Virus record (IMG/VR): IMGVR_UViG_3300024264_002579
Location: 1 to 41,456 of that record
DNA: 41,456 nt
DNA from: a virus
Direction: 5' to 3' (one strand)
In this document: positions 1 to 7,297 of the stretch, piece after piece
Position numbering within the stretch: position 1 is the stretch's first letter
Layout: every line of letters starts with the position of its first letter
The notes under the pieces: generated by a model
Database searches by the model: none
Told to the model about the DNA's origin: nothing
Seen by the model: only the letters and a program-made list of their open reading frames with translations
Program-made: the position numbers and the translations under genes

Positions 1-219
1 GGTGAGAAAGTAATGTTAATGGACTTTGTAGATGAGATAGAAAAGAATTTGAATCGAAAAGCAATACGTGAATTAGTGCCAATGCATCCTGCTGACGCAC
101 AAACCACTTGGTCTGATACTACTAAGCTACAAAAACTGGGGTATGATCCTAAGGTTTCAATTGCTGAAGGTGTGGAGAAATTTGTATCTTGGTACAAAGG
201 TTATTACAAAGTCAACTGA
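1..219 (+). CDS. NAD-dependent UDP-sugar epimerase, C-terminal end (5' truncated by window)
   Basis: The frame is open from base 1 and ends at 219, so only the last 72 residues are seen. The tail has the pattern of UDP-glucuronate 4-epimerase-type short-chain dehydrogenases: a PMHPADAQTTWSDTTK stretch (family form PMQPGDV.TxADxxK), then LGYDPKVSIAEGVEKFVSWY before the stop. In the family this end helps bind the UDP-sugar; the Rossmann and YxxxK parts lie outside the window. It precedes a glycosyltransferase cluster, so it probably supplies an activated sugar for glycan modification. Family is firm; exact substrate is not visible. Confidence 0.8.
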   Translation, partial: GEKVMLMDFVDEIEKNLNRKAIRELVPMHPADAQTTWSDTTKLQKLGYDPKVSIAEGVEKFVSWYKGYYKVN

Positions 220-295
220 TACTATCCTCCCTACTAAAGAATACTCTTTATTATATCACATATACGCAACATTGTAAACCTATAAAGGTAATTAA

Positions 296-994
296 ATGAA
301 AGCTTTTTGCATTACTGTTAAAGATAATCCAATTTCAGAAAAAGGATTTAATGCATGTTGGCAAAGCTGTAGAGATGCTAAAAACGATTTTAATGTAAAA
401 AGATTTAACGCATCAACAGAAAGTACAGTTAAAAAAGAAATAATTGATTGGGATCTTGTATGGAATTATCCATGGGAAGGTAAAGTTAGTTGTATAGCTA
501 CTGGTCTTGTTAAATCAGCATATCCAACAGCTATTAAAGAAAGAAGAATGGCGGCAGCTGTATCTCATTTTCGTTTATGGACAGAGTGCTTTGAAAAGAA
601 AGAACCAATTATAGTTTTAGAGCATGACGCATTTTTTATAAAAAAGTTAGATTACCAGTATCTTTTAGATTCAAAATATGATATAATAGGTATTAATAAT
701 CCTCTTGGTGCAACTCGCCGAGCTCAATTATTTTATGATATTATAAAAAAGAATAAAAAAGACATACAGCCAGTTCCAACTATCGACGAGTTCAATATTC
801 CACAAGGACTGGCTGGAAACTCAGCATATATAATTAAACCATCTGGAGCTGAGAAAATGATAGAACTCGTCTTTAAATATGGCCTTTGGCCAAATGACGC
901 ATTGATGTGTAAACAATTAGTAGATAATTTAGGCGTTAGTAAAACATTCTATACAAGAGTTCAAGGGTTAACTAGTACAACCACTCAACATTAA
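296..994 (+). CDS. Glycosyltransferase family 25-like protein
   Basis: 232 aa. It resembles LPS-type family 25 glycosyltransferases. An AAVSHFRLWTEC segment near residue 90 matches the family's conserved A.xSHxxLW, and IIVLEHDAFF near 107 stands where the metal/nucleotide-binding [ED]DD motif normally lies, here as E-H-D. No signal peptide or membrane segment is evident, so it would act in the cytoplasm on a nucleotide-sugar substrate. A paralogue with the same EHD variant lies at 2990-3655. Start is the first ATG, 76 nt after the epimerase. Donor and acceptor sugars are unknown. Confidence 0.7.
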   Translation: MKAFCITVKDNPISEKGFNACWQSCRDAKNDFNVKRFNASTESTVKKEIIDWDLVWNYPWEGKVSCIATGLVKSAYPTAIKERRMAAAVSHFRLWTECFEKKEPIIVLEHDAFFIKKLDYQYLLDSKYDIIGINNPLGATRRAQLFYDIIKKNKKDIQPVPTIDEFNIPQGLAGNSAYIIKPSGAEKMIELVFKYGLWPNDALMCKQLVDNLGVSKTFYTRVQGLTSTTTQH

Positions 995-1020
995 TTTAAA
1001 AAAGAAAGAGAAAAACAGAA

Positions 1021-2079
1021 ATGAAAAAACTTTTAACAATCGTAGCAGCAGCCATGCTAGCAACAAGCGCATGGGCTGGGGATAAAGTTAAAGTAGGGTT
1101 CGTATATGTCGGACCAACTGGCGATCATGGATGGACATATCGTCATGATATTGGTAGACAAGATGTAGAAGCACATTTTGGCGATCAAGTAGAAACATTT
1201 TTTGTAGAGAGTGTAAGTGAAGGACCAGACGCAGAAAGAGTCATTAATGCTATGGTTCTACAAGGTGCAGACATTATCTTTACTACTTCATTCGGATATA
1301 TGGAAGCTACACTAAAAATGGCTAATCGTTATCCACATATAAAATTTGAGCATGCAACTGGATACAAACAATCTAAAAATATGTCAAGCTATGGATTGCG
1401 TTTATATCAAGCAAGACATGTTCAAGGCATTATTGCTGGAATGATGACTAAGACTAATAAGATTTGTTATATTGGTGCATATCCAATTCCAGAAGTAATT
1501 CGTGAAATTAATACATTTTTTATGGGTGCCCGACGAATGAATCCTGATGTTGAGATGGATATTGTTTGGGTAAATACTTGGTATGATCCAGGTAAAGAAT
1601 CTGATGCCGCTAAAGTTCTAATGGCACAAGGTTGTGATATGGTTGCACAACATACTGATTCTCCAGCACCGCTTCAAGCTGCAGAACAACAGGGTAAACA
1701 CGGCTTTGGTCAAGCATCAGATCAAATTGCATTTGCTCCTGAAGCACAATTGACTGCTACTATTGATAACTGGTCACCTTACTATATTCGTAAGGTTCAA
1801 GCTGTTATTGATGGTAACTGGGAAAGTGAAGATTATTTTGGTCATATGAATGAAGGTGTTGTTATGATGGCACCATTTACTAATATGCCAGATAATGTTC
1901 GAGCGATGGCAGCAGATGTTATGCAACAAATTAGCGATGGTGAGTATTTTGCATTTACTGGTCCTATTAAAGATCAAGCAGGCGAAATTCGCATTCAAGC
2001 TAATGAAGTAGCTACTGATGGTGAACTAAATAGTATGAATTATTATGTTGAAGGAATCACTGCTCGATTCCCTGATTAA
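1021..2079 (+). CDS. BMP-family (PnrA-like) ABC transporter periplasmic substrate-binding protein
   Basis: 352 aa. The N-terminus is a standard Sec signal peptide: MKK, a hydrophobic core, and an AWA-G cleavage site after about residue 19. The mature part begins with a KVKVGFVYVGPTGDHGWT strand and continues through GPDAERVINAMVLQGADII and the matching C-terminal half, as in the basic-membrane-protein / PnrA family, which binds nucleosides or related small molecules. There is no lipobox Cys, so it should be a soluble periplasmic protein. No permease or ATPase is encoded nearby, so it would have to work with the host transporter. Length is full for the family. It is flanked by glycan genes. 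The ligand cannot be read from the sequence. Confidence 0.85.
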   Translation: MKKLLTIVAAAMLATSAWAGDKVKVGFVYVGPTGDHGWTYRHDIGRQDVEAHFGDQVETFFVESVSEGPDAERVINAMVLQGADIIFTTSFGYMEATLKMANRYPHIKFEHATGYKQSKNMSSYGLRLYQARHVQGIIAGMMTKTNKICYIGAYPIPEVIREINTFFMGARRMNPDVEMDIVWVNTWYDPGKESDAAKVLMAQGCDMVAQHTDSPAPLQAAEQQGKHGFGQASDQIAFAPEAQLTATIDNWSPYYIRKVQAVIDGNWESEDYFGHMNEGVVMMAPFTNMPDNVRAMAADVMQQISDGEYFAFTGPIKDQAGEIRIQANEVATDGELNSMNYYVEGITARFPD

Positions 2080-2089
2080 TTATTGAAAT

Positions 2090-2109
2090 GGGAGACCTTC
2101 GGGTCTCCC
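2090..2109 (+). terminator. Hairpin with TTCG loop after the BMP gene
   Basis: GGGAGACC pairs perfectly with GGTCTCCC around a TTCG tetraloop, 11 nt after the upstream stop. It is followed by TTACTTT rather than a clean T-run, so it may terminate weakly or protect the mRNA 3' end. It precedes the ribosome-binding site (TTTGGAGAAG) of the next gene. Confidence 0.6.
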
Positions 2110-2127
2110 TTACTTTGGAGAAGTAAA

Positions 2128-2988
2128 ATGATTCCTGTAATTGATTTAAAAAGCTCAAACGTTTTAACACAAATTGAAGATGCTTATACTACTGTTGGTT
2201 TTGCGGTATTTACAAATGCTCTTGATACACAAGACCAAACTGATATGAATTGTTGGTTTGATGAAATGAAATCATTCTTTGAATTAGATCAAGAGATAAA
2301 GAATAAATATCCATATGAAGGCGAGACTAATTTAGGATATAGCATTGTAGGAGACGAAAACGTAGATCCCACCGCTCCAAAGGATATGAAAGAAAGTTTT
2401 AATTATAATAATCAAAGAATGCCAGATCATTTGTGGCCAACTGAATTAAACGGATTCAAGGCAACAGCTCTTCAAAGTATTACTATTGCAGATAGACTTA
2501 CACTTCGCATTCTATCAATGTTCGATAAAATTTTAAAATGTGATTCTACTTTAGTAGATACTCATATGAAACCTTTCAATACAACTAGAGTTATTCACTA
2601 TCCAGCTTATACTGGACCTCTTGAGGATCGTCAAATGCGTATTGGCGAGCACAGCGACTATGGTACAATTACACTTTTATGGCAGATTAATGACGTTCCA
2701 GGTTTAGAGGTTCAAGATCTTGAAGGTAAATGGCATCCAGTTCCGTATGCGTCAAATGGAGTGGTTTGTAATATTGGTGACTTGTTACAGAGATGGACAA
2801 ACGACTATTTTAAAAGTACTAAACATCGTGTAGTTAACAGCCATATACATAAGACTAGATACAGCATGCCGCACTTCGTTGATCCAACACCAGGTACTAT
2901 GGTTAAAAATCTAATGGGCGGTACTGATAAATATGAACCCATTGAAAGTCTTGAATACTTGAAATGGCGCCTAGCACAGAGTTATTGA
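2128..2988 (+). CDS. 2-oxoglutarate/Fe(II)-dependent oxygenase, isopenicillin-N-synthase-like
   Basis: 286 aa from the ATG at 2128. An upstream TTG extension would run through the hairpin and is rejected; TTTGGAGAAG supports the chosen start. The N-terminal part (MIPVIDLKSS, then TTVGFAVFTNAL) matches the DIOX_N region. The C-terminal double-stranded beta-helix shows the Fe(II) facial triad as GEHSDYGTITLL (His, Asp) and STKHRVVN (distal His), followed by RYSMPHF, where R-x-S binds 2-oxoglutarate. All catalytic residues are present, so it should be active on a small molecule. It sits 1 nt before a glycosyltransferase, so the substrate may be a sugar-linked or amino-acid compound. That last point is inference. 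Confidence 0.82.
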   Translation: MIPVIDLKSSNVLTQIEDAYTTVGFAVFTNALDTQDQTDMNCWFDEMKSFFELDQEIKNKYPYEGETNLGYSIVGDENVDPTAPKDMKESFNYNNQRMPDHLWPTELNGFKATALQSITIADRLTLRILSMFDKILKCDSTLVDTHMKPFNTTRVIHYPAYTGPLEDRQMRIGEHSDYGTITLLWQINDVPGLEVQDLEGKWHPVPYASNGVVCNIGDLLQRWTNDYFKSTKHRVVNSHIHKTRYSMPHFVDPTPGTMVKNLMGGTDKYEPIESLEYLKWRLAQSY

Positions 2989-2989
2989 T

Positions 2990-3655
2990 ATGTTTAAAGC
3001 TTATGTAATTACTATAATGAATAATGAAAAATCTTTACAGGTCGCTAAAAGATGTACTAAAAGCGCAGCATATTATGGAATTGAAGATGTAGAATTATTT
3101 AAAGCTACTACTCCAAAAGATAAACCAATTAAAATGCTAAAAGATCGAGGCATTGAACCTGCCGGATTTACTGAAGTATATTCAAGACCAGAGAGATGTA
3201 TGAGCGGATTTCTTTCTCATCATAGATTGTGGGAACAATGCGCTGAAGAGAATGATGAACCATATATCATTTTTGAGCATGATGCTATTATGACTGGTCA
3301 GTTAGGAATAATGCCGAGAATGCATTGGGATGCTCCAGTTCTGGTTTCAATTGGTGCTCCATCATATGGTAAATTTCATACTCCATCTAAATTAGGTTTA
3401 AATAAATTAGTATCTAAACAATATCTTCCAGGCGCCCACGCTTACATGATTAATTCATCAGCCGCAAAAGCTCTTATTACTCGTGCTAAGATCGATGCAT
3501 GTCCTACAGATGTATTCATTCATAATAATCGCTTTGATTTTTTACACGAGCTATATCCATATGTTGCAGAAGCAAAAGATAGCTTTACAACTATTCAAAA
3601 AGAACAGGGCTGTCTTGCAAAGCATGGATATGGTGAAGCTTATGAAATTATTTGA
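2990..3655 (+). CDS. Glycosyltransferase family 25-like protein (second copy)
   Basis: 221 aa, starting 1 nt after the oxygenase stop. It shares the layout of the protein at 296-994: an N-terminal FKAYVITIMNN strand, MSGFLSHHRLWEQC (SHxxLW motif) and YIIFEHDAIM, again with E-H-D in place of the usual acidic motif. The two are diverged paralogues. It overlaps the next glycosyltransferase by 14 nt, so the block is translated as an operon. Substrates are unknown. Confidence 0.68.
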   Translation: MFKAYVITIMNNEKSLQVAKRCTKSAAYYGIEDVELFKATTPKDKPIKMLKDRGIEPAGFTEVYSRPERCMSGFLSHHRLWEQCAEENDEPYIIFEHDAIMTGQLGIMPRMHWDAPVLVSIGAPSYGKFHTPSKLGLNKLVSKQYLPGAHAYMINSSAAKALITRAKIDACPTDVFIHNNRFDFLHELYPYVAEAKDSFTTIQKEQGCLAKHGYGEAYEII

Positions 3656-4313
3656 TAAAGCATTTTTAACAGGATGCGATGAAAAAACTGAATGGATGCT
3701 TCCATGGTTTCTTGAAAATTATAGTAAGTGGAATAATACTCCACTAATATTTGCTAATTTTGGAGTATCAAAAGATTGTTTAAAAGCTATAAAAGATAAA
3801 TCTAAAAATAATCCTATAAAACACGTTGTTGATATGACTAAACATAAAGAGAAAGGTTGGTTTAAGAAACCTAAATCAATGCTTGATGCATCTGAACTTT
3901 CTGAGTATACTTGTTGGATTGATACTGATTTTGAAATACTTTCAGATATGTCAAGTGTATTTAATTATGTAGAAGAAAACAGGCTTGGAATGGTAGAAGA
4001 TAAACCATGGTCTGCAAGAAGAGGAGAAGTCTGGCATAATTCTGGTATTGTAGCATTTAAAGGTACTCCATTGATTTTGCACCAGTGGGTCGGTTTAGTA
4101 AGAACTCAACCATCAGTTGGAGATCAAGAAACATTACATGAGATGCTAAAAGAGCATCCCTTACAGAGAATGATATATATCACAAGCCTTCCAAACGAAT
4201 ATAACTGGCTAAGAATTCAATTACTAGACGGTCAGGACAGCAAAAAGAAAAAAGCTATTCATTGGACTGGATATAAAGGTAAAGATAAAATCAGGAGTCT
4301 AATGAGTAAATGA
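3642..4313 (+). CDS. GT-A-fold glycosyltransferase-like protein
   Basis: 223 aa from the ATG at 3642, inside the end of the preceding gene. An alternative upstream ATG at 3483 would overlap that gene by 173 nt and is less likely. The core has YTCWIDTDFEIL, a W-I-D-T-D form of the DxD motif of GT-A glycosyltransferases, followed by a segment with WHNSGIVAFKG, a typical N-S/G acceptor-side loop. This resembles GT8/capsular-type transferases with predicted Mn2+-dependent sugar transfer. It overlaps the next gene by 4 nt. Confidence 0.55.
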   Translation: MKLFDKAFLTGCDEKTEWMLPWFLENYSKWNNTPLIFANFGVSKDCLKAIKDKSKNNPIKHVVDMTKHKEKGWFKKPKSMLDASELSEYTCWIDTDFEILSDMSSVFNYVEENRLGMVEDKPWSARRGEVWHNSGIVAFKGTPLILHQWVGLVRTQPSVGDQETLHEMLKEHPLQRMIYITSLPNEYNWLRIQLLDGQDSKKKKAIHWTGYKGKDKIRSLMSK

Positions 4314-4912
4314 CTAAAACAGCACATATTATTGGTAACGGCCCAAGCGCAGGTTTTTATAAGCCGTCAAAGGGATTAAAGATTCTATGCAATCTTCCAC
4401 CTATGACTGTGCACAACGCATACACAACAGTAATGGTTGACTTTAAAATGATGAAAGCAATTCATGATGGTGATGTTGTTGTTCCAGGTGATTGGGTATT
4501 AGGCGCAAGACCCAATAAATGGATGGAGATGAGAAACGATTTTTATATGAAATACGCACCTCAGATCAAAGAATTTTATATGGTGTTGCCAAGATACGTT
4601 GCAAACTATACTGATTTTAATTGTGGTCATATGGCTACTCATTACACAGCTAACAAACTGAAATGCGAAGAAATTCATATGTACGGATTTGATTCTATAT
4701 TTGCTTTTGATATTACGTCTAGTACAGATTTATATCTTCCATCTGATAGAGACAATATGAATACCGAAAGATTAACACGTAACTGGCGACCTGTCTGGAC
4801 TAATATGTTTAAAGAGTTTAAAGATACTCAGTTTATTATTCATAACAGAACAACAGATACAAAACTAATTAAACTTTCTGATAATGTTGAAGTTCGTAAG
4901 GGTGTTAAATAA
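4310..4912 (+). CDS. GNGPS-motif glycosyltransferase-like protein
   Basis: 200 aa, ATGA overlap with the upstream gene. It opens with AHIIGNGPSAG, the nucleotide-binding glycine motif seen in DUF115/MAF-type and other surface-sugar transferase-like proteins. Further on, CGHMATHYTANKL and IHMYGFDSIF resemble the second conserved half of that fold. It closes the glycan cluster before a terminator. A role in sugar transfer is inferred from motif plus context; MptE-like pterin kinases share the motif, so function is open. Confidence 0.5.
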   Translation: MTKTAHIIGNGPSAGFYKPSKGLKILCNLPPMTVHNAYTTVMVDFKMMKAIHDGDVVVPGDWVLGARPNKWMEMRNDFYMKYAPQIKEFYMVLPRYVANYTDFNCGHMATHYTANKLKCEEIHMYGFDSIFAFDITSSTDLYLPSDRDNMNTERLTRNWRPVWTNMFKEFKDTQFIIHNRTTDTKLIKLSDNVEVRKGVK

Positions 4913-4951
4913 AATGTAACATTTATATCACACTTTTATCTAATATTAAAA

Positions 4952-4977
4952 AAATGCATCTTTAGGTGCATTTTTTT
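4952..4977 (+). terminator. Intrinsic terminator closing the glycan operon
   Basis: AAATGCATC and GGTGCATTT form a 9-bp stem with a TTTA loop, followed by an unbroken T-run. The same stem recurs at 15147 and 16557. In all three places the T-run runs straight into the -35 of an early promoter. Confidence 0.85.
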
Positions 4978-4978
4978 G

Positions 4979-5007
4979 TTTACAATTGGTCAAAACTAGT
5001 TTATAAA
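4979..5007 (+). promoter_or_regulatory. Early promoter
   Basis: TTTACA (4979-4984), 17-nt spacer, TATAAA (5002-5007), host sigma70-like. It starts inside the T-run of the preceding terminator and reads into the 5032 gene, whose Shine-Dalgarno is AAAAGGAG. Confidence 0.75.
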
Positions 5008-5031
5008 GATATTAACAAAAGGAGATATACT

Positions 5032-5538
5032 ATGGAAAATACTTATTGGGCCAACAAAGGCAAGTACCAAACAGACTATGATCGTTTAGCTAATCTAATG
5101 CCAGCCATAGGTGATGCTGATAGTGTAGCAGGCGAAATGATCCGGAGTATTAGCCGCTTAGGTCATGAATTATACAATAACGGTATGGGAAATAACAGCT
5201 CAGGTGCTGTTAACTTTCTTCTTAATCACGATTGTATCGATGCTGCTACTCATGAAATAATCTATCCATTTACACGTGGTCGTCTTTATGAAGGCAATTA
5301 CAATGGTGATACATTTCAAAAAGCAGTTGAAAGCGCTATTGATCAAACTCTTTTTCACATCTTACAAAATCCTGGTTTAGAAACAGAGCTTAATACCGAA
5401 AGCATGTTTGATGCCGAAGAGGAAGAGCAACAATTTTGCGAAGAATGTGGTGATGAATTAGATCAATTTGATGGTCATATGTGCAATTCTTGTGAAGACG
5501 ATATGTGGTTTTCGGATGAAGAAGAGGAAGATTATTAA
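5032..5538 (+). CDS. Acidic zinc-ribbon protein of unknown function
   Basis: 168 aa from the ATG at 5032. A longer in-frame start lies inside the terminator/promoter and is rejected. An alpha-rich N-terminal two thirds is followed by FCEECGDELDQFDGHMCNSC, a four-cysteine CxxC...CxxC zinc-ribbon-like knuckle, and a highly acidic tail ending EEEEDY. First gene after a strong early promoter, so probably expressed at once after infection. No homologue recognised; host-takeover function is plausible but unproven. Confidence 0.65.
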   Translation: MENTYWANKGKYQTDYDRLANLMPAIGDADSVAGEMIRSISRLGHELYNNGMGNNSSGAVNFLLNHDCIDAATHEIIYPFTRGRLYEGNYNGDTFQKAVESAIDQTLFHILQNPGLETELNTESMFDAEEEEQQFCEECGDELDQFDGHMCNSCEDDMWFSDEEEEDY

Positions 5539-5699
5539 TGTATGAAGTTCGTTGTTATGACTGGATCGAGGGCGTTAAAACCCTCGTTGCATGGTCGTCT
5601 AATATAAATAAAACTACGGCCGTTAAATTTTGTAATGAGTATTATCGTGAAGGTCATGCTCTTATCGAAATGAAAAACTTAGAAAAGGTTAAATCATGA
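5538..5699 (+). CDS. Small hypothetical protein (53 aa)
   Basis: Starts at the ATG overlapping the upstream TAA and ends in a 4-nt overlap with the next ORF. The product begins MYEVRCYDWIEGVKTL and looks like a small alpha/beta protein of the 'residue-by-residue input' kind common in T4-like early regions. The DNA contains a GAGGG/CCCTC inverted repeat and an internal TATAAATA (5603-5610). Function unknown. Confidence 0.5.
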   Translation: MYEVRCYDWIEGVKTLVAWSSNINKTTAVKFCNEYYREGHALIEMKNLEKVKS

Positions 5700-5797
5700 A
5701 AAACTTAGATACACTTGATGTTATATTATATGGTCTATGGCTCGGGAGTGCTATGATCGCTATTGATTATTTCTTCATTCCAGGAGGAATTTATTAA
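5696..5797 (+). CDS. Single-span membrane peptide (33 aa)
   Basis: Overlaps both neighbours (ATGA upstream, TAATG downstream). It has one hydrophobic segment (VILYGLWLGSAMIAI) and a short FFIPGGIY end. The sequence AGGAGG near its end is the ribosome-binding site of the next gene. Probably a small inner-membrane protein; role unknown. Confidence 0.45.
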   Translation: MKNLDTLDVILYGLWLGSAMIAIDYFFIPGGIY

Positions 5798-6054
5798 TGG
5801 ATTTTGAAGATTTTTTTAATAGCTTTAAGCGTACTAACCCTGTCCCGTCTTCTGGCGCAGATGAACTATGTGTACATGCTCTTTTAGCTGGTTATCATCA
5901 ACCAAAATATGATCCAGAAAAAATTACTGATATGTTTATTGCTGATGCATATAGCGGTCACCTTGGACTTCTTGAAGAAGAAGAAGTTGAAATGGCTCTT
6001 CGACTTATAAAGGAATTAATAGACTCTGCGAAAACAAAAGATATAAACTTATAA
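5797..6054 (+). CDS. Hypothetical early protein (85 aa)
   Basis: Strong AGGAGG Shine-Dalgarno before the ATG. Helical and acidic, with an LEEEEVEMALRLIKELI helix at the C-terminus. No family recognised. Its stop codon lies inside the late-promoter element at 6050-6057, marking the end of the early unit. Confidence 0.6.
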   Translation: MDFEDFFNSFKRTNPVPSSGADELCVHALLAGYHQPKYDPEKITDMFIADAYSGHLGLLEEEEVEMALRLIKELIDSAKTKDINL

Positions 6055-6057
6055 ATA
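6050..6057 (+). promoter_or_regulatory. T4-type late promoter
   Basis: Exact TATAAATA, 34 nt before the ATG at 6092 and ahead of the internal-protein/ADP-ribosyltransferase cluster. Late expression fits proteins packed into the head. Confidence 0.7.
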
Positions 6058-6091
6058 GAATAAAATAACGCAATACAAAGGTAGACATAGT

Positions 6092-6325
6092 ATGATTAAA
6101 ACTTTTAGTAAATTTACAGACGGGCTTGCTGTAAAAAAAGCAAAAGAATCAAATGATAAAAAACAGAGTCCTACTAAGTTTTTGCAACCTATTATAAAAA
6201 GATTTCCAAAGCATGCTGCTGAGTTGAAAAATCATATTAATACTCATGTTGAATTAGATGGTCCTAGTGGTTATGCCAAACTCAGAAAAGATATTCATGC
6301 GACTTTAGATAAAATAGGAAAATAA
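6092..6325 (+). CDS. Small basic protein with capsid-targeting-like N-terminus, putative internal head protein
   Basis: 77 aa, lysine-rich. It begins MIKTFSKFTDG, close to the start of T4 internal proteins (MKTYQEFI...), where the first ten or so residues direct the protein into the prohead before cleavage. The rest is helical (FLQPIIKRFPKHAAELKNHI) and positively charged, like DNA-associated internal proteins. First gene after a late promoter and upstream of two ADP-ribosyltransferase-like genes with related N-termini. The packaging role is inference from the N-terminal pattern and position. Confidence 0.55.
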   Translation: MIKTFSKFTDGLAVKKAKESNDKKQSPTKFLQPIIKRFPKHAAELKNHINTHVELDGPSGYAKLRKDIHATLDKIGK

Positions 6326-6327
6326 TC

Positions 6328-6444
6328 ATGGAAGAGGAAGATAAAGGCTTTTATATTGATGACGACGGTGTAGCAGTTATTCTTGAACCTATTCATTTTA
6401 AATATCCATATGGCAGGGATGACGATGACGATGAAGACATTTAA
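6328..6444 (+). CDS. 38-aa ORF duplicating the N-terminal motif of the next gene
   Basis: Starts 2 nt after the previous stop. It encodes MEEEDKGFYIDDDGVAVILE and a short Asp-rich end. The centre is a near copy of residues 14-31 of the next protein (DKGYYINKDGVAVILEPI), and the DNA shares a 24-bp identical stretch ending CTTGAACCTATT. It may be a free-standing small packaged peptide, or the remnant of a duplicated effector gene whose body was lost. It overlaps the next start by 14 nt. Confidence 0.45.
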   Translation: MEEEDKGFYIDDDGVAVILEPIHFKYPYGRDDDDDEDI

Positions 6445-7297
6445 ACAGTATTCAAAAGATTCAAAAGAAGACAAGGGTTATTATATTAACAAGGATGGCG
6501 TAGCAGTTATTCTTGAACCTATTGGTAATCATAGGATTAATATATCTAAAAAGAAAAATATCAAAGAGTCTTATAAGCCTAACGTTGAAAGTGGCGCTCC
6601 GATGGAAATCGAGTTACGTAGACATGGCGGGCGTGATATGTATGCTGGTAGCGAACATTTCGTAAAATTACATAAAGAAATAGCAAAAAACACTGGTGAT
6701 GTTACTAAAGAAACAAAAGAAGCAATAAATAATTATAGTAACGGATCATATAATTTAAATAAACATTTAATTCATAAGCACATGGTAAAACATGGTAAAC
6801 CCGTTCCAAAAGATCATTGGAAGCATCTTGGTCAAGCTAAAAAAGATAAAAATGGTAATAAAACTCCATACAAAGACAATATTGACCATTGGGAAAAAGA
6901 ACACTCACATTTAATGAAAGGTTTTAGAAAAGCAGGTACTCACGTGAAATTATTTGCGGGTGTCAGCGCGAGAACACATAATGCGCTTAAAGATTCTAAA
7001 GACGGCGTTATAGAGCACGTAAGCTACGCTTCGGTTACACCAAAATTATCTATTGCTAAAGCTTTTGCTGAAAATAAAAAATCAGATAAATCAAATACAC
7101 ATTATTATAATGTCTATCATACACATCCTGACGACGAAGTATTACATATGCAACCTCATAGTAATATGAAAGAAGAAGAAGAATTTGGTATAAAGCCAGG
7201 TTCTCACCACAAACATTTTAAAACTACACGCCATACTGATGAGGATGGCAACACTCATATATTCAATCATTTTAAATCACATAACGAAAGTAAATAA
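6431..7297 (+). CDS. ADP-ribosyltransferase-like effector with capsid-targeting-like N-terminus
   Basis: 288 aa from the ATG at 6431, chosen because MKTFKQYSKDS then aligns with T4 internal-protein starts; longer in-frame starts exist. After a DKGYYINKDGVAVILEP motif and a Lys/His-rich linker comes a C-terminal ADP-ribosyltransferase-like domain: VKLFAGVS (174-179, first-strand position), YASVTPKLSIAKAFA (about 199-213, the S-T-S region) and KEEEEFGIKPGSHHK (about 247-261, the E-x-E loop). The usual first-strand Arg is Ala. In T4, Alt is packed in the head and injected to modify RNA polymerase; a similar role is inferred. It overlaps the next gene by 1 nt. Confidence 0.6.
   Translation: MKTFKQYSKDSKEDKGYYINKDGVAVILEPIGNHRINISKKKNIKESYKPNVESGAPMEIELRRHGGRDMYAGSEHFVKLHKEIAKNTGDVTKETKEAINNYSNGSYNLNKHLIHKHMVKHGKPVPKDHWKHLGQAKKDKNGNKTPYKDNIDHWEKEHSHLMKGFRKAGTHVKLFAGVSARTHNALKDSKDGVIEHVSYASVTPKLSIAKAFAENKKSDKSNTHYYNVYHTHPDDEVLHMQPHSNMKEEEEFGIKPGSHHKHFKTTRHTDEDGNTHIFNHFKSHNESK

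Noticed and set aside
5603-5610. TATAAATA inside the 53-aa ORF
   Set aside because: Lies within a coding frame in an early operon; a late promoter here would only express two small early-type genes. Kept as a remark only.
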